Program-made: the position numbers and the translations under genes | Notes under the pieces: generated by a model | What the model saw: the letters and a program-made list of their open reading frames with translations, nothing else | What the model was told of the DNA's origin: nothing | Databases searched by the model: none | In this document: piece after piece, positions 30,240 through 36,711 of the stretch | Layout of the letters: each line of letters starts with the position of its first letter | How positions within the stretch are numbered: the stretch's first letter is position 1 | Virus record (IMG/VR): IMGVR_UViG_3300044756_000020 | Location: 1 to 39,196 of that record | Length of the DNA: 39,196 nt | Direction: 5' to 3' (one strand) | Source of the DNA: a virus

Positions 30240-30869
30240 ATGTATGATGATGAGCGGTTTCGTCTCGCCCTCGTGCCCGTCGATCAGGCGTTCTGGGCAA
30301 GCGAGCAGAAGTGGGGTGTGGGCCGCCTCGAGAGGCTGGTCAGCAGTTCCACCCTCGCCGCCTACCGGCGTGGTTGGACCCGCTACAGGCAGGCGACCGA
30401 GGCGAGCGATGGAGCGGAGTTGGAGATTGTCGGCCCTCTCATGATCGCGGCGCTGGCGTTCATGGATAAGGAGGCGACGGAAGCCGGCCACCCGCATCTG
30501 GCGCCCGATACGTGGGAAGCGGCGATGGGTGATGGGCGGACCCTGGTCGTGGTCAGGTCCAACGCGGAAGCGTCGGCCGTCCTGCGTGGGGCGAAGGGTG
30601 GATCGTGGGAAACAACGATCCCGCCCGATTTGGCTGTCACGGTGAGAAGCCAGCATGAGGGCAGGGCCCTGGTCGTCATCACCATGGCCGAGATCGTCGG
30701 CCTGCTGAAGCGGGCGGAGCAGGAGGTGGCTGTCGGCACCGCCTGGGAAGGCGACCCCGCTCCCTCTGGCAGGGTCATGGGAGAGGGAGCGGCGGCCGAT
30801 CTGGCGAGGGATGGCTACCCCTTGCCCATCCCCATCGGCGCGGACGTGTCGGCGTCCCTGCCGTTCTGA
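30240..30869 (+). CDS. hypothetical protein, conserved phage type
   Basis: A 209-aa protein. The N-terminus VDQAFWASEQKWGVGRLERL followed by VSSSTLAAYRRGWTRYRQAT is a helical pattern seen in alphaproteobacterial phage proteins without known function. The C-terminus ends with SASLPF. It is the last rightward early gene, beginning 39 bases after the doubtful 59-aa frame and behind the terminator. It overlaps tail-to-tail with the leftward HTH gene at 30815 by 55 bases. Confidence 0.7.
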   Translation: MYDDERFRLALVPVDQAFWASEQKWGVGRLERLVSSSTLAAYRRGWTRYRQATEASDGAELEIVGPLMIAALAFMDKEATEAGHPHLAPDTWEAAMGDGRTLVVVRSNAEASAVLRGAKGGSWETTIPPDLAVTVRSQHEGRALVVITMAEIVGLLKRAEQEVAVGTAWEGDPAPSGRVMGEGAAADLARDGYPLPIPIGADVSASLPF

Positions 30870-31315
30870 ACGATCAGACCGAAATCCAGGAGGTAGCGAA
30901 CCAAGGTCGCTCCCTGCTCGATGGGGAGCGTTGTCTTCAGCCAGACGGACATCGTTCCATCATTGCTGGCTGTCATGCCCATGACGCCAGCCGGTGGCGA
31001 AGCCGGTGGAATGACGCGAGGACTGTCGGCGTGCATGAGGGCCGCCCGCTCGGCCGGCCCTCGGCGCACCACCGGGCCCGTGCGAGGCGGGGAGACGAAC
31101 GGGTGCCAGTCGATGTTGGGGCCTATCGCCTTGGCCATGGCCTTGGCGGCCGGAACGGTGACGCTACTCTTGCCGTTCATCCGGTTCGACAGCGTGCCGT
31201 CGGAGATATTGAGCTGTTTGGCTATCTCGCTCGCCGGCCTGCCGGCGTCGTGGACGGCGTGGCGCAGGGCCTTGCCGCTCTCCTCGAGGTGCGGCTGTCT
31301 ACGCATGGTGACCAT
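30815..31315 (-). CDS. HTH repressor-like protein
   Basis: A 166-aa protein. Residues about 14-66 form a lambda-repressor-type HTH: ALRHAVHDAGRPASEIAKQL followed by NISDGTLSNRMNGKSSVTVP. The remaining part has a Pro-rich linker and a small domain with TLPIEQGATLVRYLLDFG. The start ATG 31315 overlaps the upstream stop (TGATG). Last gene of leftward cluster 2. Candidate repressor for the control region at 32451. Confidence 0.75.
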   Translation of the reverse strand: MVTMRRQPHLEESGKALRHAVHDAGRPASEIAKQLNISDGTLSNRMNGKSSVTVPAAKAMAKAIGPNIDWHPFVSPPRTGPVVRRGPAERAALMHADSPRVIPPASPPAGVMGMTASNDGTMSVWLKTTLPIEQGATLVRYLLDFGLIVQNGRDADTSAPMGMGKG

Positions 31316-31635
31316 CAGCGTGTTCCCCGCTTCCGCCGAGTCGGACGTGGTTTGTCCGCCTCGCGTTCCATCTCACGGGCGAAGTCATCGGCGTGCTTCG
31401 TGATCGAGGGGGCGTGGTGCCGGCCCAGGACATACCAGCAGTCCCTCCAGGCGGCCGACTGGCTGCGGAACGGGCCGGCCTCCTTGCCACCCCTGGCCCA
31501 ATACCAGCCCGAGAAGACGAGCGGCTCGCCCGGGTCGCGGTTCTCGGCCCAGCGTCTGGCGGCGCCGTATGGGAGGTAGAACACGCGCGCCTCGAGGGCT
31601 TTGACATCGTTGATGAGTGCATCAGGGAGCCACAT
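31315..31635 (-). CDS. hypothetical protein, Trp-rich
   Basis: A 106-aa protein with a hydrophobic/aromatic core (SGWYWARGGKEAGPFRSQSA, then AWRDCWYVLG) and a basic C-terminus KPRPTRRKRGTR. Overlaps the upstream gene by 14 bases and the downstream one by TGATG. The function is unknown; a nucleic-acid-binding tail is likely. Confidence 0.65.
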   Translation of the reverse strand: MWLPDALINDVKALEARVFYLPYGAARRWAENRDPGEPLVFSGWYWARGGKEAGPFRSQSAAWRDCWYVLGRHHAPSITKHADDFAREMEREADKPRPTRRKRGTR

Positions 31636-31990
31636 CGGTCTGGCTCCTCCAGTCAGGGTTGCCGGGCCTGACGGTGACGGGTGGCATGGGGTCGGCCTCG
31701 TGGTGTGCGGCCAGCCGCTCGAGCCAGTGGAGCAGCTCGGTGGGCGGTGGCGCGCGGTTGGCGGCCCAGTGGTTCACGGTGGAGGGGGACAGGCGTAGCG
31801 CCGTGGCCAGCAGCCCCTTGGACCACCGGAGGGACGCCAGGGCGGCTGTCAGCCGCTCTCCTGTCGTCGGTGCCTCTGGCGGTGCCTGGGGTGGCTGGAC
31901 GGCGGTAGCCGCCGGCTCCGGGACCGGCGGCGCGACCGGCGCGGGGGTAATAATGGGGGTCGGAGGTAACATTCCGGCGAAGTTGGTCAT
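31622..31990 (-). CDS. HTH DNA-binding protein with Pro-rich N-terminus
   Basis: A 122-aa protein. Residues 1-45 are Pro/Ala-rich. Residues about 46-100 contain an HTH: ALASLRWSKGLLATALRLSP followed by STVNHWAANRAPPP, a Cro-type recognition helix pattern. It starts at 31990 overlapping the upstream stop (ATGA). Probably a regulator of this cluster or of the divergent DUF5681 gene. Confidence 0.7.
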   Translation of the reverse strand: MTNFAGMLPPTPIITPAPVAPPVPEPAATAVQPPQAPPEAPTTGERLTAALASLRWSKGLLATALRLSPSTVNHWAANRAPPPTELLHWLERLAAHHEADPMPPVTVRPGNPDWRSQTDVAP

Positions 31991-32181
31991 CGTGGTGGTC
32001 CGTCGATCTGGTGGACGGTGACGGTGTCGCCGATGCGGAGGGGCCAGTGCTGGTTCATTAGTTCGACGGCGGCGGCGAAGATGGCTCGGTCGAACTCCGC
32101 GTCATCCTCGACGGTGGAGAGGACGCGGTTGTCGATCTCGCCCTCGGTCGTGTTGGCGATGGTGACCTTGGCCCAGATCAT
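31987..32181 (-). CDS. hypothetical small protein
   Basis: A 64-aa acidic protein starting MIWAKVTIANTTEGEIDNRV, alpha/beta, ending LRIGDTVTVHQIDGPPR. Longer frames upstream to 32523 run through the next gene and are rejected. Coupled on both sides by overlaps. No domain recognised. Confidence 0.65.
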   Translation of the reverse strand: MIWAKVTIANTTEGEIDNRVLSTVEDDAEFDRAIFAAAVELMNQHWPLRIGDTVTVHQIDGPPR

Positions 32182-32414
32182 CAGTAGGTCGCCGGGGGGC
32201 CGGAGATCGGCCACTGGCTCTCGCGCCACTCGACGGCCGCCTGGAACTGTCTGGCGACATAGGTGAGGAGCGGGCGGCTCTGGAGGACGGGGTCGGTCCT
32301 GTCTTCCCATAGAACCCATTGCATGCCGCGAGAGGCTTTGTGGGGGCCTCGGACGATACGGCCGAGGCGGGGGGAGTTCAGCGACCGGACGGCGCTGTCG
32401 AGGGGGAAGGCCAT
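32181..32414 (-). CDS. hypothetical small protein, first gene of leftward cluster 2
   Basis: A 77-aa basic protein starting MAFPLDSAVRSLNSPRLGRI, with a Trp-containing middle (GMQWVLWEDRTDPVLQSRPL). It begins about 25 bases after the predicted transcription start, with only a weak ribosome binding site. The stop overlaps the next start (TGATG). Function unknown. Confidence 0.65.
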   Translation of the reverse strand: MAFPLDSAVRSLNSPRLGRIVRGPHKASRGMQWVLWEDRTDPVLQSRPLLTYVARQFQAAVEWRESQWPISGPPATY

Positions 32415-32445
32415 GGTGTGGGTGCTTTCGTGTGGTGGACTGCGC

Positions 32446-32479
32446 TATGTATCTATTGGCGTGATGTTGGTCAATAGAT
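32446..32479 (-). promoter_or_regulatory. leftward promoter of cluster 2 with overlapping inverted repeat
   Basis: TTGACC (32474-32469) and TACATA (32451-32446) are separated by 17 bases on the minus strand. ATCTATTG (32451-32458) and CAATAGAT (32472-32479) are perfect 8-bp inverted arms that cover the -35 and touch the -10, so a dimeric repressor could block it. The -35 lies in CTATTGACC, as at 21335. Confidence 0.6.
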
Positions 32480-32499
32480 GGTATCGTTCCCCTGTCGTA

Positions 32500-32523
32500 T
32501 CGTGGAGCATCGTCGTGGAGCAT
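32500..32523. repeat. tandem 11-bp repeat in the divergent control region
   Basis: TCGTGGAGCAT occurs at 32500-32510 and 32513-32523, period 13 bases. It sits between the leftward promoter and the start of the DUF5681 gene, so may be a regulator binding site. The rest of 32415-32594 shows no gene; a small hairpin TCGCGC-TAG-GCGCGA stands at 32554-32568. Confidence 0.55.
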
Positions 32524-32553
32524 TACGATGGTGGGTTGATGCGGCCACGAAAG

Positions 32554-32568
32554 TCGCGCTAGGCGCGA
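32554..32568 (+). promoter_or_regulatory. CTAG-loop hairpin upstream of the DUF5681 gene
   Basis: TCGCGC-TAG-GCGCGA, perfect 6-bp arms. It shares GCTAGGCGCG with the hairpin before the scaffold gene (3296-3305). Confidence 0.4.
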
Positions 32569-32594
32569 AGGATCATTGATCGGGAAAGTGCCGG

Positions 32595-33008
32595 ATGTCG
32601 GCGGCTTTGAGTATTCCTGCTGTGTCCAAGACGCGTGCGCCGAGGCCTACCGCGTGGAAACCGGGGCAGTCTGGCAACCCTGGCGGGCGCCACGCGGACC
32701 CGGTGCGGCAGTCGGTGACGGAGCTGGCGAAGCAGCACACCGAGGTCGCCATCATGGCGCTGGTCGAGGCGTTGAAAGTGCCCAACTCCCGCGTGCCGGC
32801 CGCTACGGCGCTGCTGGATCGCGGCTGGGGCCGGCCGAAGCAGCACATCGAGGCGACGGGCGACGGGACGGCGGTGCTGCACCTGCTCGCCGCGCAGATG
32901 GTCAGCCGCGAGCTGCTCGACCAGATCGGCGATCAGGTCGCCGACCGGCGCGCCGAGATGGCGGCCGATCGTGTGACGATCGATGTCGATGCGCTGCCGA
33001 CCGAGTGA
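32595..33008 (+). CDS. DUF5681-like protein, possible small terminase
   Basis: A 137-aa protein. WKPGQSGNPGGRHADPVRQS (residues about 21-40) is the DUF5681 signature, followed by a helical region and VPAATALLDRGWGRPKQHIE. DUF5681 proteins often lie near terminase genes and may bind DNA. A large terminase is encoded 1.3 kb downstream. The start ATG 32595 lies after a hairpin. TGATG couples it to the next gene. Confidence 0.65.
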   Translation: MSAALSIPAVSKTRAPRPTAWKPGQSGNPGGRHADPVRQSVTELAKQHTEVAIMALVEALKVPNSRVPAATALLDRGWGRPKQHIEATGDGTAVLHLLAAQMVSRELLDQIGDQVADRRAEMAADRVTIDVDALPTE

Positions 33009-33208
33009 TGGCCGTTATGTTTGACTACTTCGAGTGCCCTGAATGCCAATTTGATAGCGTGCAGCCCACGACTTTCACGGGGTCGACTGAGTGTCCGCTT
33101 TGCGCCGGCGACAGCGGTCATTCTGTGATGATGCGGCGACGCCCAGCTAAACCGGATGATAAGCCGGAAGGGCGGGACGCGCGTCGGTCGTCCGTTACGG
33201 ACGAGTGA
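33008..33208 (+). CDS. small zinc-ribbon protein
   Basis: A 66-aa protein with CPEC and CPLC pairs (DYFECPEC...TECPLC) forming a zinc ribbon in the first 40 residues and a basic, disordered C-terminus (RRRPAKPDDKPEGRDARRSS). It starts by TGATG with the DUF5681 stop. May bind nucleic acid in packaging or early expression. Confidence 0.65.
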   Translation: MAVMFDYFECPECQFDSVQPTTFTGSTECPLCAGDSGHSVMMRRRPAKPDDKPEGRDARRSSVTDE

Positions 33209-33324
33209 TGGTTCGTTGCAGTTTAGGTGTGCACCTACCAAAGAACGCTGCGGCTCTAGTGTTAGTGCCGTTTACAAAACTCGGATGTGTGTTCAAACGG
33301 TCGTTTGGAAAGGTGGCCGCGTGG

Positions 33325-33352
33325 TTTGGTGCGCCGCGTCGGCACATATATA
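33325..33352 (+). promoter_or_regulatory. candidate rightward promoter of the late region
   Basis: TTTGGT (33325-33330), 16-base spacer, TATATA (33347-33352) in a locally AT-richer stretch. The -35 is weak. It would lie about 190 bases before the first late gene at 33545. Confidence 0.3.
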
Positions 33353-33510
33353 GGTGGGTCCAGCCGCGCGTGTGGGGGGTGTGCCCCGGCGTGCCGGTCA
33401 GGGCCGGGTTGGAGGTTCAGGCCGCCCGGCCCGCTCCTCAATGGATGACTGTCGGATATCCCATCCGCGCTCAACCCGGCATTCCCGCCAGTTTATGGGG
33501 CAATGTCGGT

Positions 33511-33534
33511 CTGTCCCCTAATCTGTCCCCTAAT
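33511..33534. repeat. perfect tandem 12-bp repeat
   Basis: CTGTCCCCTAAT twice in a row, ending 10 bases before ATG 33545. Possible binding site or regulatory element of the first late gene. Confidence 0.75.
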
Positions 33535-33544
33535 CGTGCAGCCA

Positions 33545-33739
33545 ATGACCGATGAGCAGACACGCTTACTTATAGGTCTTCCCGACCGCATCATCCGAGT
33601 GCTGCCGCCTGCCATGCTGTTGCTGGTGCTGCTCAACGTGGCCTTCCTCGGTGTCACGATGTGGCTGGTGCAGCACAACGCCGATGCCCGCAACACAATG
33701 CTTGCTCGCATCATCGATACGTGTATGGAACGGAAGTAG
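33545..33739 (+). CDS. small membrane protein
   Basis: A 64-aa protein with one transmembrane helix at about residues 17-38 (LPPAMLLLVLLNVAFLGVTM) and a C-terminal helix ending in MERK. I chose ATG 33545 over ATG 33503 because the latter overlaps the tandem repeat. Phage small membrane proteins near terminase genes may act in lysis or exclusion; no function is shown. Confidence 0.65.
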   Translation: MTDEQTRLLIGLPDRIIRVLPPAMLLLVLLNVAFLGVTMWLVQHNADARNTMLARIIDTCMERK

Positions 33740-33747
33740 GACACGAC

Positions 33748-34086
33748 ATGGAACGATCGATCGAGGCCCCCCCTTCGCATGGGCCGGATGGTAGGGTGGT
33801 GGTGGCACCCCCCTCCCAAATTTTTCCCACCATCCCGGATACCTATAACGGCAACGAAACGACAATCGACGCCGCCGTCATCGACGTCCCCGAGCTGGAT
33901 GGTCAGCCAAAACGCAAACACCGCGCCACGAAGCCAACACCTACGCACATTCTCATCGCCGGCCGCGTTCGCCTGCTCATGCGGACGCCTGACGGCAAAA
34001 GCCTCGTGCAATTCGAGGACGGCACCACCGAGTTGTTCACCGACCCGCTGATCCCGATCGATGTCATCAAACAATACCTTGGATAG
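33748..34086 (+). CDS. hypothetical protein
   Basis: A 112-aa protein. Residues 1-60 are disordered; residues 65-110 are a compact beta-rich part (ILIAGRVRLLMRTPDGKSLV followed by QFEDGTTELFTDPLIPIDV). No domain is recognised. It overlaps the alpha-CTD-like gene by 26 bases, indicating coupling. Confidence 0.65.
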   Translation: MERSIEAPPSHGPDGRVVVAPPSQIFPTIPDTYNGNETTIDAAVIDVPELDGQPKRKHRATKPTPTHILIAGRVRLLMRTPDGKSLVQFEDGTTELFTDPLIPIDVIKQYLG

Positions 34087-34285
34087 CCTGGGCTTGTCGG
34101 CCCGTCCCGCCAATGCTCTGCGCGGCTGGGGCGTGACCACGGTTGACCAGCTCACCAGATTTTCAGACCGCGATCTTCTCCGCATGCCGTGGCTGGGGCG
34201 CGTTGGTTTAAGGGAGATCGAGGAAGCCCTACGCGTGCGTGGTTTGAAGCTACGCCCCACGATCTGTCCAACCTGCGGCCGGTGA
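34061..34285 (+). CDS. RNA polymerase alpha-CTD-like protein
   Basis: A 74-aa protein matching the C-terminal domain of RNA polymerase alpha over residues 7-64: LSARPANALRGWGVTT, then the DLLRMPWLGRVGLREIEEAL block. Compared with E. coli alpha from memory, R265, N268, G296 and E302 correspond to R15, N18, G46 and E52, while C269, K298 and S299 are replaced (A19, V48, G49). Alpha-CTD binds UP-element DNA and activators. A free-standing copy could recruit or titrate host transcription proteins. The end CPTCGR adds a possible metal pair. It overlaps both neighbours. Confidence 0.72.
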   Translation: MSSNNTLDSLGLSARPANALRGWGVTTVDQLTRFSDRDLLRMPWLGRVGLREIEEALRVRGLKLRPTICPTCGR

Positions 34286-35742
34286 GCCAGACCCAACCTA
34301 AACCGGAAGAGCAGGACTGGGCGAAACGCATCGCCCAATCGCCCAACCCGTTCCACACGGCCATCACACGTTACGCTCGCGCACCCATTGCCTTCGTCAG
34401 AGAAGTTCTCCACGCGGAACCAGATCCCTGGCAACTCGAGGCGCTCAGAGCCATCGCCAGAGGCCACACCCGTATCTCCATCCGTAGTGGCCACGGCGTC
34501 GGCAAGACCGCCTTCGCCGCCTGGACGATGGTCTGGTTCGCCAACACAAGAGCCCCATTCAAGATCGCCGTCACCGCCCCCTCCGCTCCCCAGCTCTTCG
34601 ATGCCCTCTGGCCAGAACTACGAAAGTGGTTCGGCCTCCTCCCAGACGGCTGGAAAAACCTCTGGGACATCACATCCGATCACATCACCCTCAAAGCCGA
34701 TCAGGAATGTTTCATAACCGCAAGAACATCGCGAAGCGATAAGCCGGAAGCCATGGCCGGCCTCCACAGCAGCAGCGTCCTCCTCGTCGCCGACGAAGCA
34801 TCTGGCATCGACGAAGCAGTCTACGAAGCGGCTGGCGGCTCCATGTCCAGTATCGGTGCCGTCACCCTCCTCATCGGCAACCCAAGCAGGGCCAGCGGTT
34901 TCTTCTGGCGAACCCACATGCTCGAGCGCGACCGGTGGTTCACCATGAAGGTGTCGTCGATCGACAGTAAGAGGGTCACCCAGGACTACGTCGATGAAAT
35001 AGCGAAACGACACGGTATCGACTCAAATGTCTACCGCGTCCGTGTCCTCGGCGAGTTCCCTGAAGCCGATGACAACACCCTCATCGGCGCCGAGCTTGTC
35101 GACTCAGCCATGCAAAGGGATGTCGCCCCAGACCCCCAACAACCGATCATCTGGGGCGTCGACGTCGCCCGTTTCGGCACCGACGCATCCTGTCTCATCA
35201 AACGACAGGGCAATGTCGTCCTGGAAATGCCGAGACGTTGGCGTAATCAGGACACGATGCAGCTCGCCGGCGCCATCAAGGCGGAATACGACAGCCAAAT
35301 CCAAACGAAACCCAACCTCATCGTCATAGACGTCATCGGCATCGGCGCCGGCGTCGTTGACCGCCTCAACGAGCAGGACCTCCCCATCCTCGGCCTCAAC
35401 GTCAGTGAAGTCCCCAGCACCACCGGCAGATACGCCAGACTAAGAGACGAACTGTGGGTCCGCACCAAGGAATGGCTTAATACTCGCGCCGTCCGCCTCC
35501 CTAAAGACGACCAGCTCAGGGATGACCTCGTCGCCCCCCGCTACAATTTCCTCTCAGACGGCCGGCTCCAGGTCGAAAGCAAAAATCTCATGCGGTCCAG
35601 AGGCCTCGCCAGCCCTGATAGTGCCGACGCCCTCATCCACACCTTCGCCAGCCAGGGCCTCGGCATCGGTTCCGGCATGTCGGCTGGCCTGCACGACAAA
35701 AACCCGATCAGAATGGCTCTCACCCAGGCTGACTTCGCATGA
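34282..35742 (+). CDS. terL: terminase large subunit
   Basis: A 486-aa ATPase/nuclease that drives DNA packaging. The start is GTG 34282, overlapping the previous stop; a longer frame from 34189 would run through the alpha-CTD-like gene. Walker A SGHGVGKT is at 69-76 and Walker B VLLVADEA at 166-173. The nuclease domain begins at WGVDVARFGTD (Asp294), with NLIVIDVIGIG (Asp350) and DSADALIHTF near the end as further acidic positions of the RNase H-like fold. Coupled by ATGA to the next gene. Confidence 0.92.
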   Translation: MSQTQPKPEEQDWAKRIAQSPNPFHTAITRYARAPIAFVREVLHAEPDPWQLEALRAIARGHTRISIRSGHGVGKTAFAAWTMVWFANTRAPFKIAVTAPSAPQLFDALWPELRKWFGLLPDGWKNLWDITSDHITLKADQECFITARTSRSDKPEAMAGLHSSSVLLVADEASGIDEAVYEAAGGSMSSIGAVTLLIGNPSRASGFFWRTHMLERDRWFTMKVSSIDSKRVTQDYVDEIAKRHGIDSNVYRVRVLGEFPEADDNTLIGAELVDSAMQRDVAPDPQQPIIWGVDVARFGTDASCLIKRQGNVVLEMPRRWRNQDTMQLAGAIKAEYDSQIQTKPNLIVIDVIGIGAGVVDRLNEQDLPILGLNVSEVPSTTGRYARLRDELWVRTKEWLNTRAVRLPKDDQLRDDLVAPRYNFLSDGRLQVESKNLMRSRGLASPDSADALIHTFASQGLGIGSGMSAGLHDKNPIRMALTQADFA

Positions 35743-36140
35743 ATATGACGCTGGAAGAAGAGGACGTGACCGAGCGGGAGTATGAGGCGGCGCGCGTCGC
35801 GTTCGTCGCCGCCGGAGCCCGTATGACGGCCGCCAAAGCCAGGATGCGGCCTGTTTGGGAGGCGCGCGAGCGACGTAAGGAGAACGAGAAACTGGCGGCG
35901 CTCGTCCCGGTCGTCATGGCCATCCTCGACGGCGCCAGCAAGCAGCAGGTCCAGGCCATGCTGGAGAAAAAGCAGCCGCCTTACTGTTTATGGCATGTCG
36001 CCGACCGTTTCATCGATCCCCTTCTCACCTGGGAGGAGAGATACAGAAACCCGGATCTGCCTGAAACCCATACCGAGGCATGGTATCGGCGGATCACCGA
36101 GATGGCTCTCGAAAGATACCGGGAAAGGCTGGCCGCATGA
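35739..36140 (+). CDS. hypothetical protein, charged helical
   Basis: A 133-aa protein starting MNMTLEEEDVTEREYEAARV, with a long charged helix (about 5-60) and an aromatic C-terminal section (RFIDPLLTWEERYRNPDLPE). It is ATGA-coupled to terminase and to the next gene. By place it may assist packaging or portal assembly; no domain recognised. Confidence 0.65.
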   Translation: MNMTLEEEDVTEREYEAARVAFVAAGARMTAAKARMRPVWEARERRKENEKLAALVPVVMAILDGASKQQVQAMLEKKQPPYCLWHVADRFIDPLLTWEERYRNPDLPETHTEAWYRRITEMALERYRERLAA

Positions 36141-36346
36141 GTATGAAACTCCCAGAGCTGGCCACCGCCATCGATGACCTCCTCGTCGGCCACCATGGCC
36201 TCGCCCACTCCCTCGCCGAGGATCATCTCCCGTTCACGGCCACCTTCGAGGAAGCCCTGAAACACTACCAAAACGGCCCCCTCCTCCACCTGTGGAACGA
36301 ATGTCGGCTGGTCAACAACCTCAGACAGATATGGCTCGGTGCATGA
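36137..36346 (+). CDS. hypothetical small protein
   Basis: A 69-aa helical protein starting MSMKLPELATAIDDLLVGHH, with HYQNGPLLHLWNECRLVNNL near the end. ATG 36137 overlaps the previous stop, and ATGA also leads to the next gene. No domain recognised. Confidence 0.65.
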   Translation: MSMKLPELATAIDDLLVGHHGLAHSLAEDHLPFTATFEEALKHYQNGPLLHLWNECRLVNNLRQIWLGA

Positions 36347-36711
36347 CCCCCACCGCCCACTACTCGCTGGAGACCATTCTCGCCGCCGAGGCGCGCGGAA
36401 AAGCCATTATGGCCGCTCATTTCGCTGGAAAAGCCGCCATACGCGAGGTCGATCATGCTTCCTCGCCGTTCTGGCCGCTGCTGGTGTCCATTCAGGAGTT
36501 CCTGTGGGACGAGGAGCGACGGCGCCCGAGGCGGGCGATAACGTGGCCCATACGCACGCCCGCGCAATGGAGAAAGCGCCGGAAGACGGCGTTGAGGATG
36601 CGTGAGGCTGGCGCGTCGCTGCGTGAAATCGGCGCTCGTCTCGGCATAACGGCAGGCGCCGTCAGTTCTCTCATTAAGCGGGCGCGGCGTGACAGGGATC
36701 AAAAACAATGA
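36343..36711 (+). CDS. HTH-containing protein before portal
   Basis: A 122-aa protein. The C-terminal part ALRMREAGASLREIGARLGI followed by TAGAVSSLIKRARRD is a helix-turn-helix of the resolvase/sigma-region-4 type. The N-terminal part is helical. It lies between terminase and portal, where it could be the packaging-recognition (small terminase-like) protein or a late regulator. ATGA on both sides. Confidence 0.68.
   Translation: MTPTAHYSLETILAAEARGKAIMAAHFAGKAAIREVDHASSPFWPLLVSIQEFLWDEERRRPRRAITWPIRTPAQWRKRRKTALRMREAGASLREIGARLGITAGAVSSLIKRARRDRDQKQ

Larger units (their letters stand above)
33209..33544 (+). other. 336-bp stretch without a convincing gene; structured, possibly regulatory
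   Basis: An open frame of 115 codons from ATG 33208 covers it, but codon use (many A/T third bases), composition and hairpins make it doubtful. Contents: a TATATA box at 33347-33352 with TTTGGT 16 bases before it; inverted arms GGGCCGGG (33401-33408) and CCCGGCCC (33425-33432); CGGAT-ATCCC-ATCCG (33453-33467); and a tandem repeat at 33511. It precedes the late operon and could hold its promoter or a packaging site. Confidence 0.45.

Noticed and set aside
33208-33555. A rightward frame of 115 codons from ATG 33208
   Set aside because: Held as doubtful, not called as a gene. Codon use differs from neighbours, hairpins and a tandem repeat lie inside, and no domain is visible, although it starts by TGATG overlap.
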